A DNA stretch of 64,000 nt from Gaertneriomyces semiglobifer (taxonomy: Eukaryota > Chytridiomycota > Chytridiomycetes > Spizellomycetales > Spizellomycetaceae). The notes beneath the pieces were generated by a model, which did no database searches, was not told the origin of the DNA, and saw only the letters and a program-made list of their open reading frames with translations. Shown here one piece after another: positions 33,460 to 46,758 of this stretch (positions are counted from its first letter, which is position 1; each line of letters starts with the position of its first letter). The position numbers were made by a program, and so were the translations under genes. Location: assembly GCA_025558075.1 (NCBI GenBank), contig JAHLKF010000001.1, positions 620,001 to 684,000 of the forward strand. Direction: 5' to 3'.

Positions 33460-34251
33460 TCAACGTTTCTGCTTTTTCTTATAACCTTTTCGGGTAAAGT
33501 TCATTTTCGACTCTTGCACCTTAAGGAACTTTCGCTTGAAATAAGATCGACTTTCTGAATCCTCAACAAGATCTTCCAATATTCCTTTGCCACGTTTTTG
33601 TTTCGTGCTTTGCAATGAGCCTGTGTCTTCAAGAATGGTACCAATCTGAAAGTAATGGAGCACCCATGAGCAACACATCTCAGGACTCGCTGCACATTTG
33701 CGCATACCTGGAAAAACTTTGGTGCTTCTTTCATAGTTCCTTTCTTGTAATGTTGCTTCGGGTCTAATACAGACCGGGACTTCAAGATGTGTAGTTCCCT
33801 TTGTATTTCTGGGGTCATGGGCGTCGCAGGGAGGTCGAACCATTTCGGTCCCGCAGTTTCAATCTAAGATTACAGGACTAAGTACCCAGGGGCATTTAAT
33901 AGGTAATTCGACGATATGCAGTACCTCTTTTTTCTTTCCTTGTAGTAAGGTATCTATCCCGTCTACTGGTCTGACTATCTCTTTTGTCACCTCCTTAGTA
34001 AGGCCATGAGTGACCACCACACCGCTTCCTCTTTTTTGAATCGGCAGCGCATCTTTATCAAAGCCCGGGTCTAAGCGCTGTTCGAATAACGTTCTGGTAG
34101 CTGCTTTACGTTGTGCGTGTAGGGAGCTGTTAGCCGACTCGTCTTCGGTTGAGAACACAAGGTGTGCCTCCTTCCTGCTTCGAAGCGACTCTGTCGCTTC
34201 CTTCAAGAGGGAATCGAGGTCCTCCAAATCTGATAGTGTGTCGGCGGCCAT
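33460..34251 (-). CDS. FCF2: FCF2-like 18S pre-rRNA processing protein
   Basis: Three exons, complement(33460..33645, 33708..33863, 33925..34251), all phase 0; 222 residues. Residues 1-109 are charged and variable. The conserved Fcf2 domain follows: GPKWFDLPATPMTPEIQREL, LKSRSVLDPKQHYKK, KFFQIGTILED, a conserved D-x-E-S-R-S-YFKRKF segment and a basic tail (GYKKKQKR). Fcf2 (animal DNTTIP2/TDIF2) works in the nucleolus in early cleavages that liberate 18S rRNA, with Fcf1. The two introns (62 and 61 bases) have canonical ends, and splicing restores the domain exactly. Confidence 0.92.
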
Positions 34252-34500
34252 GGCTATGGTTGCAGTGTTAGTGTTTGTGTGCTAATGTGAGCTGCCTCGA
34301 AAATCGACAAAAAGAATGTGAATTTAAAAGTTGCTTGCGCGTGTTGCATTTTCACCGCAATCGTTGCGACGAACCCGGCGTGTGGAAAGCGCAACTAAGA
34401 ACACTTTTTGCAAAGGCGGCGGTGTTGCCCGTCGGGCATGAGGTTGTTAGCAGTGGTTTTGAGCGAATATTGATTGTTGATTATGATGAATGCTAAATAT

Positions 34501-35648
34501 CTATTGTATCACTCGAGCCTCGTCCCATGGCCCGCGTATCTCGCTTTTGTAGCGCATGGCGTATATAAGCCATGCCGGGCAAACAGCTCCTACAAAGGCC
34601 AGTCCTGCAATGTAAGTTATTGTTACTGTGATAGAAATGGGCCAGTACAGTCCAACAGTGACCAGCGCGAGTAAGGTCAGGACTGCTATTCTCCCAACAA
34701 TAATAGGTTTCGGCGGGAGCTGCGAACGGTACAGCCGGAGGTCTGAGATGGTATCGTCCTTGTCAATGGTTATTCCAAGCACTGAGCGGCGCCAAATGGG
34801 TAGGAGTCCGAATAAGAAGACAGATGCCGAGAGTAGTGTAAAGGATGATTCAAATGTTGGAAGCCGCGAAGAAAGAAGGGTAGAAGCCAGAGTAGCGAAA
34901 CTTAATGCCAGAGCATCCGGAAATCTGCATTGCACGTCTAGCGTTAACGGAGAGAATGTGTGAATCATGTTCGCCCGTACTCAACTGAACTGAATAGGAA
35001 CGGTCTGCAGGTGCTTGCAAGGAGTAATTGTGCAAGCACAGGTGAAGCATAAATAAGAACGTGGCAAGAGCATATATAGTATCACTTGATATGGAAGTAG
35101 TGAGGGTGCGCAGAACTGGCGTGAGCATGGCGAGGGTTGCGATTACTTTTAGCGCTCCGTAGGCCGTCGTCTTGCCTGCGAACGCAGATGCAAGTTATAA
35201 GGCTGCATTTCTCAACATCAAACGACATATAAATGCATACGTTGACGTGTTGTGGGGCCGGTAACGCCGTCCCAGATGCAGTACCCTGCTAGGGTGAACA
35301 CACCCATGACACACAGCGCTAGTCCGCATGGGAGAGATGAATGATGCAGATGCGTGAACACCCCTACGAATAGTAGCAAGCAAGTCATCTGCATCGATAT
35401 GGACACGGTATTCAGCACAATGATGCAGTAACTTTGCGGTTGAAGGTTCACTATGTATGGGATCGGTAAGGTAGGCGCCATTTCGGATACTAGAACGAAC
35501 AAATACAGCACATACCATTCTTCTGCATCAGTTCCAAAAAGGATCCATCTACATAGTTATCCGGATATGGTTGCTTGACGTAGAGGATTTTTCGCCAAGG
35601 TTGTGACCCTGATGCAAAGACATCACGCTCACTAGCCACCTCTTCCAT
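34501..35648 (-). CDS. GPI2: GPI-GlcNAc transferase subunit PIG-C/Gpi2
   Basis: Four exons, complement(34501..34924, 34986..35175, 35241..35450, 35516..35648); 318 residues. The N-terminus has PWRKILYVKQPYPDNYVDGSFL followed across the intron by MQKNVNLQPQSY, the PIG-C signature. Then come about six to eight hydrophobic segments, with LTTSISSDTIYALA and ATLASTLLSSRLP matching conserved membrane-loop motifs. PIG-C is part of the ER complex that transfers GlcNAc to phosphatidylinositol, the first step of GPI-anchor synthesis. ATG 35648 gives an N-terminus like that of human PIG-C; the frame is open further upstream without ATG. The third intron (34925-34985) is the least certain: donor gttgag, acceptor tgcag, chosen because it keeps frame. 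Confidence 0.85.
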
Positions 35649-35914
35649 GAGTCTAAGGTCGTCCTCCCAACGCAGTACGAGGGCATGTCTTGGCTCTGAG
35701 GTGGGATTGCTGGCTGCTGGCTGCTGCCACTCGTCGGCCGGCGTTGCTGTCAACGAGAATCTGCTCAAACTCCGCGGAGATACTTGAACCTAAGCGAACG
35801 CGTTCATTCAGAAATCAGGTTTGGTCGGCAGTATGAACACATCAGACGTTGAGTCTCCGCACCAGCATTTCGCTACGGCATTGGGGATGGATTAGAGTGC
35901 CATTGGAGTATAAG

Positions 35915-38285
35915 ATGGCTGAACCTTTGACGTCGTTTTTCCCGCTTGCCACGGACTTTGACGATGCGGATGAAACCTCGACAGCATGCCAGTATTGTGG
36001 AATTTCATACCTCCTCCTGACGAAATATGAACGGATGACGAGGCATGTTAAAGGGCTGGAAGTTGAACTCGCAAAGATACAGGTAGCGGTTGACAGCTAT
36101 GTGGAAGGGCAGCACCTTCAACAGCAGCCTCATGTAACATTAGGAATTTAGGGATAAATACCCAGAGTTCCTGGATCGCCTCAAGATTGCTGAGCAAGAA
36201 GGAGGGCTTGCCAATCAACGAATAGCCCAACTAGAACAGGAGCTTGAAGAATCCAAACAGGATGCCAAGCGACGATTGGTCGCGCTTGACTCTGCGCGAG
36301 GAGCCGCCGAGGAGCTGAAGCTGCAGCTTGCAAGTAATTCCACGTTTATTGACTCCTTTCCGTCATTATTAACATTGCTGCCTTCTAGGATGTCACGACA
36401 CAGGACGGGCAGCAGAGGCGCCTTACTTTGCAGAATTTGAATAGGAGACTTGTGGATCTCAAATCGGAAGTCGTCGAGCAGCGACAAGCGGTTACTAGTA
36501 CTAGGGACTTTGTTCAGTGGAGGTGAGCGATTGAGGTGTCGTATGCGCAGTTTATAACTATGAATTTACTGCTTCAATAGTCTCACCAATGCCCGGGAAC
36601 AGTTGATACCGCGCCTCACAACTTATATCCGCAGTACTCTCCGCAATTACGAGCAGCAACGGCATTCTGACGCGCAGCGGATGCTCGCTGAAGCGTAAGC
36701 GTGGGCGATGTTTCGGTCTTCAAGTGAGATGAAATAACGCGGTATTTTCTCACCAGCCATGCGCGGTTCCAAGCGCGCGAAGCGGAGCTACAAACGCACG
36801 TTGGACAACAAAAGAGTTGTGTTGAAGATATGAGGGCTGTAGTTGGGCAGATGGAAAGAAAGTTGCAGAAAGCCGAGGATACCATAGAGGTTTGCTGTCA
36901 TTATATCGAACCGAACGAAGTGGCCTTTTAACCGAATCTTGTGTGCTTCAACAGGATTTAAACCGAGAGCGCACACATATGGTGCAAAAGTTTCATGCCG
37001 AGAGCGAAAAGATAGCTAAAGATCTGGCATTCAAAGATGTGGGTTAATTATTGAATCATTCAAGCGATATGAGCTTTAGCTAATCATCGAGTAGAAAGAG
37101 ATACGCGATCTGACTCAACGAGTTGAAGATGGTCGGAAAGGCGAGGGAAAAGCGCTCGAGACCGCGAGGACTGGTCTGGCACGCAAAGATGTATGAGTAG
37201 CGGAATCGTCAGTATCCCCAAGAGGGCACCGCTGATTCGCACATTTTGCTTCAGGAGCAAATCACCATCCTCGAACGAAGCGTACGAGAAATGCATTCAA
37301 CCCTGCAATCATTAAGAACGGAACGGTGAGCGGTCGCACGATGTTCTCGGTCACATAGGAAGTTGCCTGACGCAGGCAGTGGGTTAGACAGATGACGATT
37401 GATGCACACCAGAGTAGGATTAAGCAACTACAGGATAAGTTTCTTGAAGATATCAAGATTGCTGGACGAATAGAGGCCGATAAGCGAGAAGAGGAAGTTC
37501 GCGGAGCTTTTGCTACTGAGAAAAACGAGGCTCTTGGAAAGTTGCGCGCCGAGTTACAGCAAGTCAGTACATGTACGGATTCCTTGCTAGGCGCCCGCCG
37601 ATGCTCATTACGTTTGCGCAAATAGGAAATGAGAACGATGTCAGAAGGGTTTCTACATGAAGCCGAAGCGCTACGTGTGGCTAAAGTGCATGCCGAAAGT
37701 AAAGCTGCCCGAGAGATGCGGAGAGTAGGGGAAGAGTGGGGCAGAAAATATGCCGTATTGGAGTCCCAGCTAAACAGCTTGAAAGCATCAAATACTGCGG
37801 ATTTCGCACATTACCAGTCGCAAATTCGAGCTCTGGAGGAGCGACTGGCAGTGGCAACTGCCCGCCCTGCAACCGCACGTACCGCCGATCCCAAAGAAAT
37901 CGAATCGCTGAAGAATACAGTTGCCAAGCGTGAAGCGGAGATCAAGTTTCTCAAGGAGACCGTCCGGTTGGAATGTGAAGAAAGAATGGAATTGGTTGCA
38001 AAGCTCGCGCTTATAGACCGTCAACCGAATGCGATACAGTCGAATGCGCCAGAAGCGACCACAACCGAAGTTGTACGGGCACGAAGCAGTCCAGCACCTC
38101 GTAAGCACGAAATGGGAAAGCTAGACGCGGCACCTCAGCAAGAGGTGCAGGATCCAGAGGCCAAAAGCTTTCTCGCCTTGATGAAGGCGGCGGCCGCGAA
38201 GAAAGGAAAAGTTCTTGCCGCCCGATCTCACGCGGATTTTAAGGAGAAAGGAGGTGTTAAAGTCTCTATTGGTAGGCGGAAATAG
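35915..38285 (+). CDS. LEKR1-like coiled-coil protein
   Basis: Ten exons: 35915..36082, 36144..36329, 36389..36522, 36581..36694, 36757..36889, 36955..37038, 37095..37190, 37255..37325, 37388..37562, 37626..38285; 606 residues. The N-terminus has the short Cys motif CQYCGISYLLL typical of LEKR1 (leucine-, glutamate- and lysine-rich protein 1). Nearly all the remainder is heptad coiled coil rich in Glu, Lys, Arg and Gln, ending in an Ala/Lys-rich basic tail. Family members are associated with ciliated cells, so a basal-body or axoneme role in zoospores is inferred. The intron after exon 2 works only as a GC-AG intron. It is divergent to PIG-C with about 270 bases between starts. Confidence 0.75.
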
Positions 38286-40886
<2,601 letters not shown>

Positions 40887-41239
40887 TTCCCCAGCTCATT
40901 CGGCGCTGTTTCCGTCATTTATTGTTTGGTTGGCTGGCTCATAGATTTGCATACCTCCTAAATAATGACGACGCCACCGCCACCATGCGTGATCGATAAC
41001 TGCATTGGCGGTCCTAACGTCAGACTCAACACGTCCTTTTTGCATCTCGCTACATATAAACCTTGTTTATTAGTGTTTACCTTCGTACTTTTCATGCAGA
41101 GCAGAGCTCGACTAGAGCTGCCACTGGTTTCTCCTCGTAGAAGACGATTTTCCTCTTATGTTCAACTGGCTGCCTTGCCGGACGTGAAAGTGTTGTGAAT
41201 TGTCGTGCTTGAAGTCAACCGCGGAAGCCTACCACAAAG
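40887..41239. other. intergenic region / SH3-EH gene promoter
   Basis: About 350 bases without a supported gene. A TATA-like acatataaacc at 41052-41062 lies about 180 bases before the ATG of the SH3-EH gene. Confidence 0.4.
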
Positions 41240-42864
41240 ATGAGCAAACCAATGCAAGTAAAAGCTTTATACGATTGCGTTGGCGACACCGAGGATGAAC
41301 TGTCATTTCGTGCCGGGGATGTAATATCTGAAGGTACAACCTTGAGATTGTTGGAAGAGTTCCCACTATTGCCATTAATCCGCCGAATCTCTCATCTAGT
41401 CAGTCCTGCTGATGATCCAGAGTGGTACTACGGAAGTTTAAATGGAAAGCGAGGTTTATTACCAGGGAATTACGTGGAGATACTGGTGAGATGGCTTTCT
41501 GCGATTCGCCCGATTTCATGGAGGTGACGAAGCTGTTTCAATAGATAGAACCATCAATCGTGGTTGGGCCCCAGGCTGCTAGGTCCATCTCAGTATCGGG
41601 CTCTCCTAGTCTCCCTCGTGCGCATACTATTGGAGTGCGCCGTGACTTTACCACCGGTTCCATTCCAGACACCAAGAAAGGAGAATCTGGACATTTGGAT
41701 ACCCTTGCGCGAGCGAAACGGAAAACGGCAGCGTTCGACACGCGTCAGGCGTTAATGGAAAAGTCTACGTTGTTGGCTAAAGCAGGGCGTGGGACTGCTC
41801 CCAATGGACAGGCGAATGGTCCTATTGGTTCGGCAAACACCCATGCGGATGCCAATACTGCGCTTGCAGAAACGATGAAACGCTCATTGAGTACCTCAAG
41901 CATGGGCAGTGCAGTATCCAACGACTCGTGCAACTCTGTGTCAAGTAGTGTCTCTGCATTGCGCAATAAGTTTCAAGGCTTATCTACAGATGAAGGGCCG
42001 GTTGGTGGCAAACCATCAATTGGCAAGCGACCACCATTGCTCTTATCGAATCAGAGCAATGCACCACCAGTTATTCCCGCGAGGGCCGAACCCAAAGTAG
42101 TAGACGCGGAACCTAAATCGTTTATCCCCCAACGCAAACTGTCGCTGCCACTTGACCGAGCCCAAGAAGTCCCACCGCCGCCTCCATCACGTCCGAGTAT
42201 TGCTCCTAAAACACCCATCCAATCTTATACTGCACCAAGCCTGCCCTCTCGTCCCGCACGCGACACACCACCACCGCCACCTGCTCGACCAGCAGCTCAT
42301 CCCCCTCTGCCCTCGCGTCCAGCTCCGCAAGCCGTGATGCCGCCTGGTGCTCAAATGGCTACGGCCGATCCACCAGTGCCTATCCCACCGCGGCCCGCTC
42401 CTCGCCCGCCAGTTGCGAAGGAAGAAACCAATGAGAAGGGAAATGTATCAGGCGGAGGGCCGTTTGCGTCCATGATGGGCGGGGCAAAGTCACTCATGAG
42501 CCGGTCTATGACCGTGGGTGCCAACAAAACCTCCGAACCGGCATCCAAGGAAAAAGCGAAGAACACGCTTGCACCGCCGTCTCCGGTGGCCATTGTTCGC
42601 TATGTCTCACTGTTTCGTGAGACCCTTCCTCCAGGGCGAACACATTTGAACGGCTCTGAAGCCCGTGCCGTTTGGGTCAAGTCTGGGCTAAACTCGTTGA
42701 CTCTGGGCATCATATGGAAGCTCGCAGATATGGATGGAGACAATCAGCTGGATTGCAAGGAGTTTTGTGTTGGAATGCATTTGATTGATGAGCGCCTGCG
42801 AGGGGCGGAGCTCCCTAGTGTCAGTCAGTGTATGAGTATGGCAAAGTTGATGGGAGCCATCTGA
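41240..42864 (+). CDS. SH3-EH domain adaptor protein, endocytosis-type
   Basis: Three exons: 41240..41333, 41400..41485, 41545..42864; 499 residues. Residues 1-60 form an SH3 domain (VKALYDCVGDTEDELSF, then WYYGSLNGKRGLLPGNYVE). A 340-residue Ser/Pro-rich linker with many PP-x-RP motifs follows (for example PPPPARPAA, IPPRPAPRPP), which are themselves SH3 ligands. An EH domain with an EF-hand-like calcium loop closes the protein (about 405-490; IIWKLADMDGDNQLDCKEF and MHLIDERL). EH domains bind NPF peptides in clathrin/actin endocytosis. An N-terminal SH3 with a C-terminal EH domain inverts the intersectin order and is unusual. The final residues after ELP look unlike other EH proteins, so a further 3' exon cannot be excluded. 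Confidence 0.8.
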
Positions 42865-42975
42865 TACAGTACGATGATTCTGACATCGTTTATAACGACG
42901 ATATCTTATGTTCCATAATTGCCTCTGTTCTTGTAACAAGGACTTTGAATAAATACTCTAGCATATGTCAGATGT

Positions 42976-43377
42976 CTACGCAGGGACGTAAGTCGGGAAG
43001 CAAGACTTGAAGTCCTTTCCAGTATGCTTGTTTTCAACATGTTCCTCCAAGGCTCGTTGACGGATGGTTAGCAGGAAAGTCTGTCGGCATACTTGACATT
43101 GAACGTTCTTTGCAGCTTCATTCTAATGAACACATAGATATGAGAGCACGTTAGCTCAAAGTGCCATCCCAGAGCCTCGGCAGCCTAATACCAAGTCAGG
43201 TACTTACAACTTTGAGCTGACTTTTGGCGCCTCCTGCTTTGTCCTTGGCAGCACGGTCCCGCTTCATCTGAGCCTTTTGTCCCTATCAACAGAAGAACAC
43301 AATATCCATATCAGACAAACATTGCCCATTCACAAGCCTCGACACATATGGATAATTGGAAACTTACGTTGCCCATT
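42976..43377 (-). CDS. small zinc-finger protein, ZNF706/4F5-like
   Basis: Three exons, complement(42976..43122, 43208..43282, 43369..43377), encoding 76 residues. The first exon contributes only ATG-Gly-Asn (MGN), so single-frame gene finders miss it. The N-terminus GQKAQMKRDRAAKDKAGG is a Lys/Arg/Ala-rich segment as in SERF/4F5-type proteins. The C-terminus has one C2H2-like finger, CQVC then H-x4-H (EEHVENKHTG). This combination matches ZNF706 and plant At2g23090-type proteins. The ending (KDFKSCFPTYVPA) is also typical. Function is poorly known; ZNF706 is linked to gene repression and, like SERF, to protein aggregation. Splice sites gtaagt/ag are canonical. Confidence 0.85.
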
Positions 43378-43631
43378 TTTGCGATTGTAGTTTCGTAAAG
43401 TAGCTAATGAGAATTTCAGTCTTTCGTTGGTCTTTTCACGGATGTTCGACGTCGGTTGAAATGTGTAATCAATAACAAGGAGGTCAAGACTTGGTGAGAA
43501 CTACACACACACATCCCGACTTAATTCTCAGTGCAAACATTTATTTAAGGATGACCACAGACGCTGATGCCGGGTGTGGGGCCGACACCATCTTGCCGAC
43601 GGTAGGTTGAAGCGTTTTGCTAGTTTGCAGG

Positions 43632-44439
43632 ATGAAGAAACTCACATCACGTTCGCATTTGCAGCCTTTAGATTTCAAGGGCTTACCACCATCAAAGCTT
43701 GCTGCCCCGTTAAATCCAAGCGAACATCCAGAAAATGTGATTCGAGTAGCAACTGCCCTTGAAAAGCTGGGGATTCTTAATCAAGCGGTATTTTACAAAG
43801 TCGAGGCGGATTATTATGATTGGCCGCTGGAGAAGCGAGCGTGAGTGTCTTAGCTGACCTTTCAAGGCCAATTGTCGTGGCTGCAACTTCTGGAAACTCA
43901 AACAGTATCGACTATTCAGAGAACGGCTGCAAGCGCCGGATACGGCACACTTGTGCAAAACCCTCTTATTTGAGAACACCCGACAGAAGCCCACATCCGA
44001 CAATCCGTTAGATCCACTGAATTCAAAGCATTACATATTGATCACTCAATATGTCTCCAAGCCGAATGCACAAAAGTTCAACAACTTTGTACGATCTCTC
44101 AACGGAAACGCTGTTCCGCGAAAGTATTATAATATGCGGATTGCTAGTAATGAAGATAACTTGCGTTTGACTGGCTACCCAAACGGCGGTGTCTGTCCTT
44201 TTGGTAAGTTCACACGACGCAGGCAAAACCTTTGCGCTTTGTAAATTGACTCTACGGTGCCATTAGGTACATTGGCTGATGTTCCGATCGTCATGACCGA
44301 GAATATCACAAAGCTGGACCCACCAGTCATATTTCTGGGCGCTGGGCATGATCAGTACAAAGTGTCCATACCCGTCCGAGCCTTGGTGGACCTGGGATGG
44401 CATGTAGTAGATCTGGAACCCAACAGCGAGCCGAATTGA
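43632..44439 (+). CDS. YbaK/ProX-type aminoacyl-tRNA deacylase-like protein
   Basis: Three exons: 43632..43840, 43920..44203, 44267..44439; 221 residues. Visible family features are a KCDTLLFE-like strand (LCKTLLFENTRQ), HYILITQYVSKPNAQKF, RIASNEDNLRLTGYPNGGVCPFG, TLADVPIVMTENI and a final VIFLGAGHDQYKVSIPVRAL. The GGVCPFG segment corresponds to the GG-x-PPFG loop of YbaK-fold enzymes that hydrolyse mischarged Cys- or Ala-tRNA-Pro. The acceptor of intron 1 is the second AG (ctattcag) because only it keeps frame. A stand-alone copy occurs in the same window as a ProRS carrying a related N-terminal domain. Confidence 0.8.
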
Positions 44440-45430
44440 AGATGTAATAGAATGGCTAGAGGTGCTCCTAAATTCTATCGCTGCAAATCAAAATGAAGAC
44501 TGGTCCGCGGATTTGCTGAAGTTCCTGCGAAGCACGAGCGACAACAGGTGCTTCTTTCCCAACCTTTGGAGTTTATAGGAGAACCCGCAGTGAATTGTTC
44601 AATGCAGACATTCTATTACAAGCCGGATGGGTAAAAAGCAGAGATCGCCCAAGAGTGGCGTAGGATGCACAACGGAAGGCGAACGTCAGGCAACACGCCT
44701 GTCATCTCTACCACAGATCGCCGGCTCACAGCTCTCATTGAATAATAGCCAATGGTCGCTTTCCATCATCGGGTGGATCCTCAATGATATGGCCAAAACA
44801 GTTGTCCCAAGGTTTGATGCCTTGGCATACAAAACCGGGACTTTTGCCATTCTACCGGTATGAGAAGGATCTCGCACACCGAGTAGTACGGCAAGTGGCA
44901 TTCGTAGAAGCTTAACCCCTTAGAATTTCACACGTAATAAGGAAAGGACAAGCTTATGGCAGTAATCCTCTGTAACAAGAACTACTCGATTGAGCGGGAC
45001 AGTGTCCAGAGTTTTACCTCATCCTTTCTTCACGGAGAGACACACACCTCCGTAGCATAACTGGGGCATTGAAATGTCGAAACCTCTTCCTTCCACTGTA
45101 TCGAAAAAATCACATCTCGTGCCATATCGTCACGCCTTACGGGGTGAATGAAATGGTAGCTCGACATGCCGCGGAAGCCCACTATGTGAGGGATGCACCG
45201 ACGCCAAAACCTTCACGTAAAGACGTAAGGTCCTTCACAAAGAATGTGAGTTTCCAACGACTTGCAACGACGGAAAAATGGAATGAAGAACCGAGAAATC
45301 GCACAGAACCCGATCAATCCAAACGTCGTTCACTTGGACGGAACCCAACAAACGGGCATCATGTCGCATCCAAGGCATTGCGGAGGAATGCTACGTCGGT
45401 ATACATCGTAAGCGACGTCCCTTCAGTGTT
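44440..45430. other. gene-poor stretch after the YbaK gene
   Basis: No complete gene recognised. A coding-looking plus-strand frame of about 55 codons starts near 44405, overlapping the YbaK end (IEDVIEWLEVLLNSIAANQ). It meets a donor-like aacaggtgc at 44575-44583 and may continue after an acceptor-like aatgcag near 44607. It has no ATG and its partner is unclear. From about 45060 the sequence shades into the repeat array. Confidence 0.3.
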
Positions 45431-46260
45431 ATCCACCGAAGGGTGCCAACAGGATGGACCAAGTCAGCAGGAACGAAGGCCCGCTTACGTCGGAGGTCAT
45501 GTCCCTCCAAGCATCATGATACGATGGCTCGGTATACATCGCTGAGAAATGACGTCCCCCAAGTGTCATCCACCCGAGGGAAACCCAACAAACGGCCTCA
45601 GCGCCAACTGGATGAACCAAGTCAGCAGGAATGATGACTCGCTTACGTCGGAGGTCATGTCCCTTCAAGGGTCATCCACTCGGCCGGAAACCAGCAAACG
45701 GGCGTCATGTCGCATCCACGACACTGGGGAGTAATGAAGGGTCGGTATACATCGCTAAGCGACGTCCCCCAAGGACCTCAGTGCCAACAGGATGAAACCG
45801 GTCAGCAGGAATGAAGGCCCCTCCAAGCGTCATGGAATGTAGGGTCGGTATACATCGCTAAGCGTCCCTCCAGTGTTGTCCACCGAAGGGAAACCAACAA
45901 AGGCCCTCAGCGCCAACAGGATGAACCAAGTCAGCAGGAATGAAGGCCTCTCCAAGCGTCATGACGTCCTTCCAGTGTTATCCACCGAAGGGAAACCAAC
46001 AAAGGCCCTCAGCGCCAACAGGATGAAACCGGTCAGCAGGAATGAAGGCCCCTCCAAGCGTCATGGAATGAAGGGTCGGTATACATCGCTAAGCGACGTC
46101 CCCCAAGGACCTCAGCGCCAACAGGATGAAACCGGTCAGCAGGAATGGAGGCCCGCTTCCGTCGGAGGTCATGTCCTTCCAGATCCAAGAGTCACACCAA
46201 GCGTCATATCCACACCAAGCGTCATATCCACTCCAAGCGTCGTCCACGTCGCGTCCAAGA
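45430..46260. repeat. degenerate minisatellite-like array
   Basis: The motif gccaac-agg-atga-acc recurs at about 45444, 45603, 45783, 45912, 46013 and 46117, always followed by gtcagcaggaa. Repeat distances are about 159, 180, 129, 101 and 104 bases. Recurring sub-blocks include gtcggtatacatcgctaagc, ccaccgaagggaaaccaaca, cgtcggaggtcatgtcc and ccctccaagcgtcat, combined in different order. The end (46190-46245) has three short copies of ccaagcgtcatatccac-like units. Long open frames in the array are by-products of the repeat. No flanking inverted repeats or transposase gene were found. Confidence 0.85.
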
Positions 46261-46750
46261 GAGGAAGAAACGAAGGGTCGGGGTTGGTAAGCAGCACAGT
46301 AGATTGCCTGTGAATGGAAGAAATGAGATATCGAGCGACGAAAGAGATCAGGCTACGTGTTGACTGATACTACCCGTCCCCTACGCAGTCAACGCAGGAG
46401 AGATTCTGCAGAGCGCAGGCCATCTTGTAATCGCTTTGTCATCTGGCGACGGAGCGCGCCGTCCCTTGATGTTTCAAACGACATCTACCATCATCAGCAT
46501 GGCATTGGCAGTGGTGGATGCAGGCGTTGTTCTTGTGATTGAGTTGGACTAGTATTGGACTAGTATGTGAGTCGGTGGGTTGAAGTAGATTTTAAAGTTG
46601 GAAAGGGGTTCCGTACCATGATGTTGGTTCTTGTAATTGAGTCCGTGATTGAGTAACTTAAAGTTGGATCTTGATCTTGAGAAGATAAATTTGATGGAAA
46701 GAGGCCCGCGACGCGCTCGCGCTTTTATATTCCTTCAAACTGCTGTGCCA
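46261..46750. other. AT/GT-rich spacer
   Basis: No gene recognised. Short imperfect direct repeats occur (gattgagttggactagtattggactagta at 46538-46566; ttaaagttgga at 46591 and 46657). Confidence 0.4.
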
Positions 46751-46758
46751 CCGTATCC

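Noticed and set aside
45430..46260. Possible CRISPR array or coding repeat protein
   Set aside because: Spacing is irregular, repeats are degenerate and there are no cas genes; several frames are open by chance from the repeat. The genome is eukaryotic.
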